DNA of 64,000 nt from assembly GCF_902859935.1 (NCBI RefSeq), contig NZ_CADIKI010000003.1, positions 1 to 64,000 on the forward strand. The letters run 5' to 3'. The notes below the pieces were generated by a model. That model searched no databases. It saw only the letters and a program-made list of their open reading frames with translations, and had not been told where the DNA came from. Shown one piece after another: positions 16,228 through 24,596 of this stretch. The translations under genes were made by a program, and so were the position numbers. This stretch comes from Paraburkholderia fynbosensis. Its GTDB lineage: Bacteria > Pseudomonadota > Gammaproteobacteria > Burkholderiales > Burkholderiaceae. The number at the start of each line of letters is the position of its first letter. The first letter of the stretch is position 1.

Positions 16228-17915
16228 CGCAGAACTCCATGCTCCGCTGCCCACTCAAGACGCGCGCGTATCTGGGGATCTTTTGCAGCTTGCTGAAGAG
16301 CTTGCGCGCGCTGCTGCCCTGCGGGCATCGTGACGATATTTGCTATCGCCGGCGTAATGTTCTGATCGAACTGGTTATCTCGCTGGTTGTAAGTTTTCGC
16401 ATCGCCGGCCGCATAGGCATCCGACAGATAGTCGGACTTCAGCAGTCGCGTCTGAATCTGTCCGCGCAGGGCAGCAAGGCCGTTTTGCACCGCCTGCTTG
16501 GGAGCGCCATACGACGGAATCGATCCATACACAAGATCACGCGCGGCGTCGGAATTGATGCCGAGCTGAGAGCCAAGATTCGTCACGAGGTTGTCGCGCG
16601 ATTTCTCATATTCAGCAGCATTGGCGCTGAACAGACCCGCGAACTTGGCTGCGGCCGGCCCAATGGTCGCCGGCGAAGCACCCTGCGCCAACTTTGCCAT
16701 GTTGTCGACGTCTTGCAGCGCGGCCGGCGCACCCGAACGCACCGTTTGCAGGTTCTGATACGACTTCTGCATCGTATCGATCTGGCCGCGCGCCTGCGCA
16801 TCGGCTGCAGCGGTCGCACCCATCGGAGGCGCGGCATACATCGCACCACCACTAGGCAGCGGTCCGCCGGGCAACGGCACATTCGAACTGCCAGAAAGAG
16901 CTCCACTTTGTCCGGTGAGACCGGGAAGCGTCGGAATGGGGGGCTGCTGACTCGCATTGGCGGAACCCGTCGCAGCCGCAGTGCGGTTCGTAAGCGGCTG
17001 TGGATTTCCGCCTGCATCGACGGTTGCATAGGGCAACTGGCTACCTTCGCCACCAGCTTGCGCGGCCGCAGCCTGCCCGATCAGTTGCAGCGATCCATCG
17101 AGCTGCTTGACGCCGACGACCTGGCCGCCGGCATTGAAAACTGGCTCGCCGCCCTTTGGAATGTCGGGCGAGTAGTACAGCAGTTGGCCGGTGCGTGCAT
17201 CACGTGCGATCGTGCCGGGCGCACCTTGATTGGGCGGGACATAATTCGCCTTGAACAGCGCGTCCCCGTTTGCCTGTGCCGGACTAATACCCGCTGCAAT
17301 TGCCATCCGCGTGGCATCGGTCGGCGCACCCCACGAGGTCAGAAGTTTCGCGTAATTGTCGGGGCCGATCGTCGCGAAGATCTGCATCGATTCCTGAGGC
17401 GTCTTGCCGGGCAGCGTAAGCGGACCACCGCGCGCAACAGGAGCCGCTCCAGTGAGCTGCGCGCCGAGCTGCGCCGGGCTCGGCTGACCTTGCGCCGCCA
17501 CAGGATAGGACTGCACGCCAGCACCCGAACCACCACCGACGATTCCACCAGCATCAGGCGTCTGCGCGGGATCGACCGGCGCGGCCGCCGCGGCCGCCGG
17601 CTGGTTCGTGCCGAAGGAGTTCCCATACATCTGCCCCATCAACTGCGCCTGCTGCCCCATCGACTGCGTGGCGAGCTTGTTGCCGACGGCAGCCTGTACG
17701 ATCTTCGCCAGCCCTTCGAGCGGGCTCACGCGATAGCCAACACCGCCCACCTGACGATTGGAGGTGTCGACCGGCGTCAGCCCTTGACTAAGGAGCGCCT
17801 GGCCGATGGCCTGCTGTTGCTGCAGTTGCGCGAGCGACTGTTGCTGATCGGGAGACAGGTTTGCAATCAGCGGATTGCCGAGCATCCCTTGTGCGCTTGT
17901 TGGCATATCAGGCAC
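16224..17915 (-). CDS. Virion structural/ejection protein rich in Ala, Gln and Pro
   Basis: The protein has 563 residues. Residues 10-45 are glutamine-rich (QQQSLAQLQQQQAIGQ). The middle is a disordered Ala/Gly/Pro tract (about 100-370), and the C-terminal 170 residues form helices (SRDNLVTNLGSQLGI, RARLEWAAEHGVLR). It overlaps both neighbouring genes by a few bases, so the three genes 18879-14047 form one coupled unit, probably making components of one internal or neck complex. No enzymatic motif was recognised. Confidence 0.7.
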   Translation of the reverse strand: MPDMPTSAQGMLGNPLIANLSPDQQQSLAQLQQQQAIGQALLSQGLTPVDTSNRQVGGVGYRVSPLEGLAKIVQAAVGNKLATQSMGQQAQLMGQMYGNSFGTNQPAAAAAAPVDPAQTPDAGGIVGGGSGAGVQSYPVAAQGQPSPAQLGAQLTGAAPVARGGPLTLPGKTPQESMQIFATIGPDNYAKLLTSWGAPTDATRMAIAAGISPAQANGDALFKANYVPPNQGAPGTIARDARTGQLLYYSPDIPKGGEPVFNAGGQVVGVKQLDGSLQLIGQAAAAQAGGEGSQLPYATVDAGGNPQPLTNRTAAATGSANASQQPPIPTLPGLTGQSGALSGSSNVPLPGGPLPSGGAMYAAPPMGATAAADAQARGQIDTMQKSYQNLQTVRSGAPAALQDVDNMAKLAQGASPATIGPAAAKFAGLFSANAAEYEKSRDNLVTNLGSQLGINSDAARDLVYGSIPSYGAPKQAVQNGLAALRGQIQTRLLKSDYLSDAYAAGDAKTYNQRDNQFDQNITPAIANIVTMPAGQQRAQALQQAAKDPQIRARLEWAAEHGVLR

Positions 17916-18879
17916 CTCCCCACGAAGCCGCGGTGCGATTCATCAAAAGTTGTCCGAGCAGTTGCGAATTGGTCGTTGGCGAGGCCACTTTCGGGCTTAG
18001 CAGGATTGCCTGCGGATCGGCATAGCTGCCGGATTGCTGTTGCCGTCCATAGGCCTGATTTGCGTTCTGCTGATTCACCTGACTCTGCTGCTTAAGCGCC
18101 TGTTGGGCGAGATTCGTCCAATCGATGCCTCCGCCTAGGCCTCCCATCGAAGCGCCACCGATCCCCGAAGCGCCGGCCGTCTCGCCAGAGATGCCACCGC
18201 CGAGCGCGCCGCTCGCCGTGCCAGTCATTCCGCCGCCCGGCAACAGGCCGCTGAATAGCCCTGTGGGCGAAGCACCCAGGGAGCCGCCAAGATCGCCACC
18301 GAGCGCCGAGCCAAGGCCGGAGCCGCCCGCGGATACCGTTCCCGTCAGGCCGGCATCGCCGAACGCCGCGGGGCCGCTGAAGAAGCCAGTCAGGCCGCCA
18401 GCGCCAGCACCACCGCCGACATCTGCACCGAGCCCACCGCCGAGCCCGAAAAGGCTGGAGAGCCCACCGCCAGATGCGCCGGCGCCTGCGCCCGCACCGG
18501 CAGCTGCACCAGTCCCAGCGCCCGCTCCTCCACCCTCCCCCGCACCAAGTGCGCCCCCAAGTGCGCCACCGGTGAAGACGGAGCCAATGGCGAGGCCGAT
18601 CGAGTCGCCGGGCTTCGCATAGCCGAGATTCGCCACGTTGTTGACCATGGGAATCTTGCGCAGCGGATTGACCGTCTGATCGAATTCGTTAACGGGCTTT
18701 GCGATCGGCTCAAGGATGCGATTCGTTGCGTTGGGAATGGTCTTCGACGTCAGGTCGGCCCACTTCCCGCCAGTGATCCACGACAGCGGATCGGTCCAGC
18801 GCTGAAACTTCTCGCCGGCATAGCCAATAGGCGAGTCCTGGTTGTCAGCGGAAAGCGTGTTACCGAATAGCCAGGACAT
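17908..18879 (-). CDS. Glycine-rich virion protein
   Basis: The protein has 323 residues. ATG 18879 has GGAGGG upstream and overlaps the preceding gene by 20 bases. The N-terminal 75 residues are ordered (SWLFGNTLSADNQDSPIGYA, WTDPLSWITGGKWADL). The centre (about 95-260) is an almost pure Gly/Ala/Ser tract with repeated GGGLGG-like units, followed by a Gln/Asn-rich tail. It is probably a component of the internal head or ejection complex. The low-complexity tract could tolerate length variation between relatives. Confidence 0.65.
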   Translation of the reverse strand: MSWLFGNTLSADNQDSPIGYAGEKFQRWTDPLSWITGGKWADLTSKTIPNATNRILEPIAKPVNEFDQTVNPLRKIPMVNNVANLGYAKPGDSIGLAIGSVFTGGALGGALGAGEGGGAGAGTGAAAGAGAGAGASGGGLSSLFGLGGGLGADVGGGAGAGGLTGFFSGPAAFGDAGLTGTVSAGGSGLGSALGGDLGGSLGASPTGLFSGLLPGGGMTGTASGALGGGISGETAGASGIGGASMGGLGGGIDWTNLAQQALKQQSQVNQQNANQAYGRQQQSGSYADPQAILLSPKVASPTTNSQLLGQLLMNRTAASWGGA

Positions 18880-20020
18880 GGCGCCCTCCGATCGCGTCGT
18901 AATCGACCTTGTCGAAGCCGCTCGAGTCGGTGTGCACCGCATGCGGGAACACATGTTTCACCTCGTCGGCCATGACGCCGGCGCGGCGCACGCCGGGCGC
19001 GTCCCATACATAGCGATATCGATAGATCGGAAGACCTGAATCGAGCCGCGCGTCCGTCGCTTCGACGTCGGTTTTCAGGCGACGATCGGAGAATGCGCCG
19101 ATAGCCGAGCTACCCAGACCGAACAGGCCGCTCATTATCGAATTGGACGAACCCGTCGCCGCGTTGTATGCATTCAACTGGCCGTTGTACTGGTTCTGGA
19201 ATGCCTGCGCGATGTTTGCCGGCTGTGCCGCGGATTGCGAGGTCCCTGTATTGCCAGGGATCAGACCGGCCAGCGATGAGAGTTGCGAATACGGCAGCTG
19301 CGACAGCGAAGCCTGCTGGCCGTAAAGATTCGCCTGCGTGCCGACACTCGCGAGCTGGTTGTTCAGCAATTGCGAGCCGATCTGTGAACCCGTCAGGACC
19401 GACTGATTCGCCGCATTGCTATAGGCCTGCTGCTTCGCATTGTTGAAGTTGGTCATCGCGTTCGTGTACGCCTGCGAACCGGGCGTGAGGCCCTGATTGG
19501 CAAGCTGCGATTCCATGCTCGACTGCCCCTGCGCGAACTGCGGATCGAGGTATTGAGTCTGTGCTGCGTAGGCCGCCTGCTGGCCTTGCTGATTGGCCTG
19601 TTGCGCAGCCTGAGGACTGATCTGCGACCCAAGCGAGCTCAATCCGAACAGCGAATTGTTGAGCGTGGTATTTGAATTGCCGGCCTGCGACAGCGAACCA
19701 TTGATCAGGTTCTGAAGCGGCTGGCTGGCACTGATGCTCGTGTTATAGATGGGTGCGCCGGTCTTGGGATCGGTGCCGGTCTGCGTCGACTGCTGAGAGC
19801 CGAACGGATTCGAATAATTGTTGAGGTTCAGCGCCTTGTTATAGGCCGCCGTGTCGGTGTTCGTCTGCGTCGTCGCATTCGCTACCGTGTATGGATCGGG
19901 CGCGCTTGGCGCCGAGCCGCCGCCCTTGCCGCCGCCTTCCAGTGTCGAAGCACGATTTTTGCCGAACGCCTTGCGAAAGGCGAGCGCCGGCAGATCAGGC
20001 TGCTCGAAGCAATGCCGCAT
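18860..20020 (-). CDS. Virion protein with C-terminal S74-type chaperone domain
   Basis: The protein has 386 residues from ATG 20020 (AAGGAAAACATC before it). Residues 60-300 are a Gln/Asn/Ser-rich helical region (QQANQQGQQAAYAAQTQYLD). The last 75 residues begin with FSDRRLKTDVEATD and include YRYRYVWDAPGVRRAGVMAD, which matches the peptidase S74 / endosialidase intramolecular chaperone. In that family the Ser and Lys of the S-D-x-x-L-K motif form the self-cleavage dyad; both are present here. The domain normally trimerises fibres and is then released. Finding it on a protein of the neck/ejection cluster rather than the spike is unusual. Confidence 0.75.
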   Translation of the reverse strand: MRHCFEQPDLPALAFRKAFGKNRASTLEGGGKGGGSAPSAPDPYTVANATTQTNTDTAAYNKALNLNNYSNPFGSQQSTQTGTDPKTGAPIYNTSISASQPLQNLINGSLSQAGNSNTTLNNSLFGLSSLGSQISPQAAQQANQQGQQAAYAAQTQYLDPQFAQGQSSMESQLANQGLTPGSQAYTNAMTNFNNAKQQAYSNAANQSVLTGSQIGSQLLNNQLASVGTQANLYGQQASLSQLPYSQLSSLAGLIPGNTGTSQSAAQPANIAQAFQNQYNGQLNAYNAATGSSNSIMSGLFGLGSSAIGAFSDRRLKTDVEATDARLDSGLPIYRYRYVWDAPGVRRAGVMADEVKHVFPHAVHTDSSGFDKVDYDAIGGRHVLAIR

Positions 20021-20447
20021 GATGTTTTCCTTCGAGAAAGCGGCATTCGCTTTGGAGCATGCCGTACAGGATGAGATCGACGCCGTCATTGGCGCCCTGG
20101 CGTATCAGGCCTTCACGTCTGAACCCAAGGTGTTCGTCAAAGCGTTGCGCCGCGGTGTTGTCGGCGCGCACGAGTCCCGTCACGCGGCGGCAATGCAGCA
20201 TCAGAAATGGGTATTTGAAGCACGCGGCGAGATAGGCTGGCGTCATCCACTGACGCGAGCCGTCGGAGGCGACATGCATCATCAGCGAGCCATCGCGACC
20301 GGTGTACATGTTGAAAACGACGCCTGCGACGAGATCACCGCCGCGCTCAAGACCGATCGCGGTGTAATCGCGATAGCAATCCTCGCCGGTGCGCGCGGCG
20401 ACGAATTGCATCACTCGTTCAGGTTGGTCCCAGACAATGCGTTTCAT
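19995..20447 (-). CDS. GNAT-family acetyltransferase-like protein in the structural operon
   Basis: The protein has 150 residues. Features are LVAGVVFNMYTGRDGS and LMMHVASD (beta strands 3-4), a middle segment AYLAACFKYPFLMLHCRRVTG, and NTAAQRFDEHLGFRREGLIR near the end, which matches motif B of GNAT acetyltransferases (asparagine, then helix with a GF turn). The acetyl-CoA loop (Q/RxxGxG/A) is not clear, so activity is uncertain. Such proteins occur in the structural operons of several Burkholderia podoviruses; substrate unknown. It overlaps the next gene by 26 bases. Confidence 0.75.
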   Translation of the reverse strand: MKRIVWDQPERVMQFVAARTGEDCYRDYTAIGLERGGDLVAGVVFNMYTGRDGSLMMHVASDGSRQWMTPAYLAACFKYPFLMLHCRRVTGLVRADNTAAQRFDEHLGFRREGLIRQGANDGVDLILYGMLQSECRFLEGKHHAALLRAA

Positions 20448-20580
20448 CAGGTCGTTTCCTGATGCGCAAAGCGGGAATGCACGAAGGGCGCAAGACCTGC
20501 TCTGCGCACCTTTTACCGGGCCCGAAGGCCGCGTGCATGAAGATGGAAAATCTAAGCGCTGATTCTAGGCAGCGGGAATT

Positions 20581-22353
20581 TCAGAAGGAAGGCGTCTGTT
20601 TCGCCTCGAACATGAAATCGACCGACTGGATGGAGAACTGGATGCCTGTCGTCTGCGCGCGCATCCTGAAGGTCGCGGCATAGCCGAGCCCGTCGATGCT
20701 CTCCCATGCCGTCTGGACAATCTGGGCATCTGCCCACGGCACCTGATCCCAGGGCGTCAGATCCCATGGATTCACATAGCCGCGCGAGAACGTCGGAGCA
20801 GAGGTCGGCAGGATCGTGTCGAAGTCGACGGACAGATCAATCAGCGGCTGGAAACCGGTACTGGTGATGAACACCGGCCGGATCATGCGGAAGTACTTTT
20901 CCTGGCCGCGTTGGCCGAAATAGTTGTATGCCGGCTTGATGTCGCTATTGATCGCGAGACCACCGTCGTCGCTTCCAATATCCGCCTGCGCAACGAAATT
21001 CTTTCCGCCCATATAGAGCGCGCCATTGAAATAGGCGAAACAGAAGGCGTTCCAGCCGGTAAAGCGGCACCATGCTTTCGTGATCGTGTTCATCACATAC
21101 TGGTAGCTCGCCACATCCTCGGCAGTCGGCACATTAATGACCAGCTTATTGCCGTCTGGATAGAGCACAACTTGCCAGCCGAAATTCCTGCCGTATGTCG
21201 CAACGTCGACATTTACCGACGGACTGATCTTCTCAGTCAACGTAATGTCGCGCTGCGCGCGGTCGGTCAGCAAAGCCTTGCTCAGCGGTGTCAAGCCGTC
21301 TGCGCCGATGAAGACGATGTCAGAGCCGTACTTCTCGAAGAAGCGGCGCCCCACCGGCGCACCAATGCGGAACCGGGCCGAAATGCTGAAGCTTGTCGCT
21401 TGAGACGGGTCCGAGCCCTGATAGACGACCGCTTCGCCCTTCGAGGTGACGAAGATGATGTAGGGATTCAGGCCCGCTGAGTTATCGATGTTCCAGGTCG
21501 CAATACCCATCAGGAAGCCACCGAGAACCGTCTGCGGCCCAACATCGAAGAGAACGGCCGCGCCCGCCACCTGTCCGACTGGCAGATACCACGACTGCAT
21601 GCTGATGTTTTGCGTGAACCACAGGCGTGACGCGAATACCTGCACGTGCACGAATTGCGTCGGGTCAGTGCCGGTGATGCTCCACATCACGATATAGGTA
21701 CCGACGACCGTCGCGTTGCCGCCGGGTGCCGTCGCCATCGTGTAAGTGAAGGTGGTTGCGTCGACAACCGTCACGGTGAAAGTTCCGTTGAAAGCATCCG
21801 GCGTTGCACCGGTGATCGTGATCTGATCGCCGGTCGTCAAGCCATGCGGTGCAGCGGTGATGAGCGTCGCGGTCGTACCGCTCGCAGTGATCGACGTAAT
21901 TGTCTTCGCTGTTGCAGTGCGTACCGTATGCCAATCCGTTCCGTCATAGATCAGTGGCGCATCAACGCCATTGACCATCACCAGAAACGTCTTGCCGGCG
22001 TTCGTAAAGTCAACCCACTGCCAGCGTGAATTCGTCAGGCCGCTTATCAGCGGCGCGCCTACGGCGGCGTTGGCCGAGACGTCATATAAAGCGCCCCCGT
22101 AGATCGCGAACAGCTTCTCTTCTGTGCCAGAACTGTAGACGGCGAGCGTTTCGACGTTCCCGGCGATTCCCGATCCCCAGTTCTGGTAGCCGTTGCGTAG
22201 CGGCACATCAGCCGTACTCGGGAAATAGTTGTCGAGGATGATGGCATCGGTCGGCGGCATGTTCGCCACCGCGTCGAGAGTATTGAGACCTCCAACGCTT
22301 GGCGGAATGGACTGAATCTGGACGCGCGCAGCGCGATTGACGGGAGCGCGCAT
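20581..22353 (-). CDS. Head-tail / tail hub protein, beta-rich
   Basis: The protein has 590 residues. ATG 22353 follows the upstream stop by one base and is preferred over TTG 22365. The sequence has repeated beta-strand motifs (LFAIYGGALYDVSA, PLIYDGTDWHTV, GSDIVFIGADGLTPLS, FAYFNGALYMGG), suggesting a propeller-like barrel. An insert near 155-225 (HGLTTGDQITITGATP) is a small Ig-like or ubiquitin-fold repeat often carried by virion proteins. Position after the adaptor gene suggests a role like the P22 gp10 tail hub, which stabilises DNA-filled heads. Confidence 0.7.
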   Translation of the reverse strand: MRAPVNRAARVQIQSIPPSVGGLNTLDAVANMPPTDAIILDNYFPSTADVPLRNGYQNWGSGIAGNVETLAVYSSGTEEKLFAIYGGALYDVSANAAVGAPLISGLTNSRWQWVDFTNAGKTFLVMVNGVDAPLIYDGTDWHTVRTATAKTITSITASGTTATLITAAPHGLTTGDQITITGATPDAFNGTFTVTVVDATTFTYTMATAPGGNATVVGTYIVMWSITGTDPTQFVHVQVFASRLWFTQNISMQSWYLPVGQVAGAAVLFDVGPQTVLGGFLMGIATWNIDNSAGLNPYIIFVTSKGEAVVYQGSDPSQATSFSISARFRIGAPVGRRFFEKYGSDIVFIGADGLTPLSKALLTDRAQRDITLTEKISPSVNVDVATYGRNFGWQVVLYPDGNKLVINVPTAEDVASYQYVMNTITKAWCRFTGWNAFCFAYFNGALYMGGKNFVAQADIGSDDGGLAINSDIKPAYNYFGQRGQEKYFRMIRPVFITSTGFQPLIDLSVDFDTILPTSAPTFSRGYVNPWDLTPWDQVPWADAQIVQTAWESIDGLGYAATFRMRAQTTGIQFSIQSVDFMFEAKQTPSF

Positions 22354-22354
22354 G

Positions 22355-23299
22355 TCAGCTGCCAAAACCTGTGTCAGGCACGTTATTCGAGCCGAGCAGC
22401 ACCGGCGGATTCATCCGCGCATTCAGCGGCAGCGAACGCGCGCCGGCATTGCGCGACAGCGCACGCTCAACTGCATCGTCATACTCGCGTTGCGCCGACG
22501 TCGAATCGAGGCCCTTCCGGTTCAAGAAGCGCGCGAGAATGCCAAGGATGAAAAGACGGTCCTGCAACACACAGGTGTCCGAGTCGGCGAGCCATGCCGC
22601 CTGCGGAGTGCCAGTGGACGATTGACACCAGCCCGTCGAATAATATTCGAGCACGAGATTATCCCGCGATGCCGGTACCGGGTTCACATAGATCTGGCTG
22701 TCCATGATCCGGTAACGCAGGCGCGGCCCGGTCGGGCTGATGCCGGACTTCAAGACCTGCCATTCCTGCGGATTCAGAGGGCCGACGAGCTGCCAGCGAA
22801 ACGAGCGGTCCCAGCCAGTTTCGGTGATGAAGTGCGCGACGTCTGCCGGAATCGGGTAGCTCTCATTGCCGAAGGAAAACTGCTCACCGGTGAGCGTCGT
22901 CGGAGCGTCCGAATCGAGGGTCACGCTATCGGCACCGACAGCTGTCACCGTCGCACCATAGGGAATCGCCGTGCTTGTCGCGATCATGCCGACGGCGATA
23001 TTCCCGACCGATGGCATGTTCGAGATGATGTTGGAACCGGCAGTCACATCGCCGGTATAGCCGCCAAAGCCGATCAGCGAGAACTTGTATTCCTTACGCA
23101 GCACCTGCCAGCCGTCATTCGGCGCGGCGCGCGATGCCAGATCCTCGCCCACTCGCGTGGCATGCACCAGCATCTGCTGGACAGTCTTGTCAGTGTTGCC
23201 GATGACTAGCTGCGGTTGCGGCAGACCGAGGTCGCCCATCACCTCCTGGACGACCTTCAGGAGCGTTTTCTGGTTCGATGAGGTGATGGGCTGTGTCAT
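22355..23299 (-). CDS. Head-tail adaptor / tail accessory factor
   Basis: The protein has 314 residues. The N-terminus (LLKVVQEVMGDLGLPQPQLV) is a helix typical of gp4-like adaptor proteins that bind the portal ring. QMLVHATRVGEDLASRA, DGWQVLRKEYKF and FLNRKGLDSTSAQREYDDAV are further helices, and a beta domain (about 75-130) contains GYTGDVTAGS. Order after the capsid genes and before the hub protein agrees with this role. The call rests on position and general shape. Confidence 0.7.
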   Translation of the reverse strand: MTQPITSSNQKTLLKVVQEVMGDLGLPQPQLVIGNTDKTVQQMLVHATRVGEDLASRAAPNDGWQVLRKEYKFSLIGFGGYTGDVTAGSNIISNMPSVGNIAVGMIATSTAIPYGATVTAVGADSVTLDSDAPTTLTGEQFSFGNESYPIPADVAHFITETGWDRSFRWQLVGPLNPQEWQVLKSGISPTGPRLRYRIMDSQIYVNPVPASRDNLVLEYYSTGWCQSSTGTPQAAWLADSDTCVLQDRLFILGILARFLNRKGLDSTSAQREYDDAVERALSRNAGARSLPLNARMNPPVLLGSNNVPDTGFGS

Positions 23300-23302
23300 G
23301 AC

Positions 23303-23941
23303 TTACTCGCCTGCGATTTTCTTCGGCGCCGCGGCCTTCTTGCCGCCGTCGGCCTGCGTCGTTGCGTCCATGCGCTCGGCCATCTCGCGCATCTGCTCGC
23401 GCAAGTTGGCGATATCGAGGTCACGTTTTTCGAGTTCGCCTTGCAGCCGCACCGCTTCCTTGCCGCCGTCGGCCTGCTTCAGCCACGCGACCGCCTTGTC
23501 GCGCAACTCACGCGCGCCGAGCCACGTCAGGTTGCTGTCAGCGATGCCGGCGAGTTGCTCGACCGTGTGGATATGCAGCCCCTTCAATTCCATCGCCTGG
23601 GACTTCGTCAGCGGACCCCACTCGAGCAGCGGCGTACCGGTCTGCACCTGTTCCTGCTGCGCCATGAATGCCGTCCATTGCCGTGAGAATCGAACCGGGT
23701 CGGCCGGGCCGGCATAATCGGCTTCCATCTTCACCGGGCGGAAGATCTGCTTCGTCCGATCGCCGGGGAAATGAATACGGATATGCGGGACGTCCTTGTA
23801 GATCGGTCGCCCTTCCTGCTCGGACAACGCAGGCTGATGCACTGCCTCCAACGTGAATTCGACATAGAGCTTGGCATCGTCGCCATGCACCACGTGGAGT
23901 TGATTGCCCTGCTCGACGACTCTGGCCTGTGCGAAATCCAT
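23303..23941 (-). CDS. Phage structural-operon protein of unknown function
   Basis: The protein has 212 residues. It begins with a beta-rich half (QLHVVHGDDAKLYVEF, IRIHFPGDRTKQIFRPVK). A helix-hairpin-helix-like segment follows (LKGLHIHTVEQLAGIADSNL, near 120-140), then a coiled coil (about 155-195) and a Lys/Ala tail. It stands three bases before the adaptor gene. It may be a capsid-associated or head-completion protein; no family was recognised. Confidence 0.65.
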   Translation of the reverse strand: MDFAQARVVEQGNQLHVVHGDDAKLYVEFTLEAVHQPALSEQEGRPIYKDVPHIRIHFPGDRTKQIFRPVKMEADYAGPADPVRFSRQWTAFMAQQEQVQTGTPLLEWGPLTKSQAMELKGLHIHTVEQLAGIADSNLTWLGARELRDKAVAWLKQADGGKEAVRLQGELEKRDLDIANLREQMREMAERMDATTQADGGKKAAAPKKIAGE

Positions 23942-23965
23942 GGCTGGGGAGACTCCTGAAAGATA

Positions 23966-23986
23966 GGAGGGGCACGAAGCCCCTCC
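23966..23986 (-). terminator. Hairpin after the decoration gene, possible partial terminator
   Basis: GGAGGGGC and GCCCCTCC form an 8-bp GC-rich stem with a five-base loop. On the transcribed (minus) strand it is followed by TATCTTT, a weak T-tract. It lies between the capsid-side genes and the adaptor gene and could reduce expression of downstream genes relative to the major capsid protein. Confidence 0.5.
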
Positions 23987-24003
23987 CGGTTAAGACAACG
24001 CGA

Positions 24004-24585
24004 TCAGGTGATCGCGCCTTGTGCGCTCGGACGGTTCACCAGCAGAACTGCCTGCGTCGCCGAGAGCGTGATGGCGTTGCTGCCCTGGCCGAGGGTCACG
24101 GCCGGCGCGGTGGCAAACTTCGCGCCCTCCAGTTGTTTGCCGGCGACAGCCGTCGGGCTGACGACGCCAGCGGCCTGCCAGTACACCGGATTGCCTGCCA
24201 CCGGTGCGCCCTGGCACGTGACGATTGCATGGCCGCCGACCTGAAACCAGCCCCATTGACCGACGGTCAGCGCGGCCACGGCAACGCCGACCATGTCGCC
24301 ACTGTTTGCAGTGCCGGCCCAAGCAGCCGCGGTGTCAACAATATTGCCGTTGACGATCGACTGATTGAACTGGCAGACCGTACCTGCAGCGATCGTGCCG
24401 CCGGCCTGAGCCAGCACGAATTCGCCACCGCCGAGCGCCGGGTCATAGCCGCGTAGCGATTCCATCGAGAACGACATGCGGCCAGAGCCGGTGCCATTCA
24501 CGAGGTTGACAGGACCCGGGCCCGTCGGGTCGATGTCGGTCAGCTTGACAGCACCGAGAAGCGGGTCGTATGCGATGAAAGACAT
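24004..24585 (-). CDS. Probable capsid decoration or head protein
   Basis: The protein has 193 residues and lies 11 bp after the major capsid gene. It is rich in small residues with regular beta strands (GEFVLAQAGGTIAAGTVCQF, QWGWFQVGGHAIVTC, AITLSATQAVLLVN), the pattern of small head-decorating proteins. It would bind the outer surface of the shell and stabilise it after expansion. There is no motif beyond this; the call is from location and composition. Confidence 0.65.
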   Translation of the reverse strand: MSFIAYDPLLGAVKLTDIDPTGPGPVNLVNGTGSGRMSFSMESLRGYDPALGGGEFVLAQAGGTIAAGTVCQFNQSIVNGNIVDTAAAWAGTANSGDMVGVAVAALTVGQWGWFQVGGHAIVTCQGAPVAGNPVYWQAAGVVSPTAVAGKQLEGAKFATAPAVTLGQGSNAITLSATQAVLLVNRPSAQGAIT

Positions 24586-24596
24586 GTCGTTTCCCC

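Noticed and set aside
16239-18095. Long rightward open frame of 618 codons
   Set aside because: It lies opposite two well-supported leftward virion genes, is rich in Arg and low in normal protein pattern, and has no ribosome binding site; a shadow of GC-rich coding DNA.
12518-20089. Search for a diversity-generating retroelement near the tailspike, as in Bordetella phage BPP-1
   Set aside because: No reverse transcriptase gene and no template/variable repeat pair was seen around the spike.
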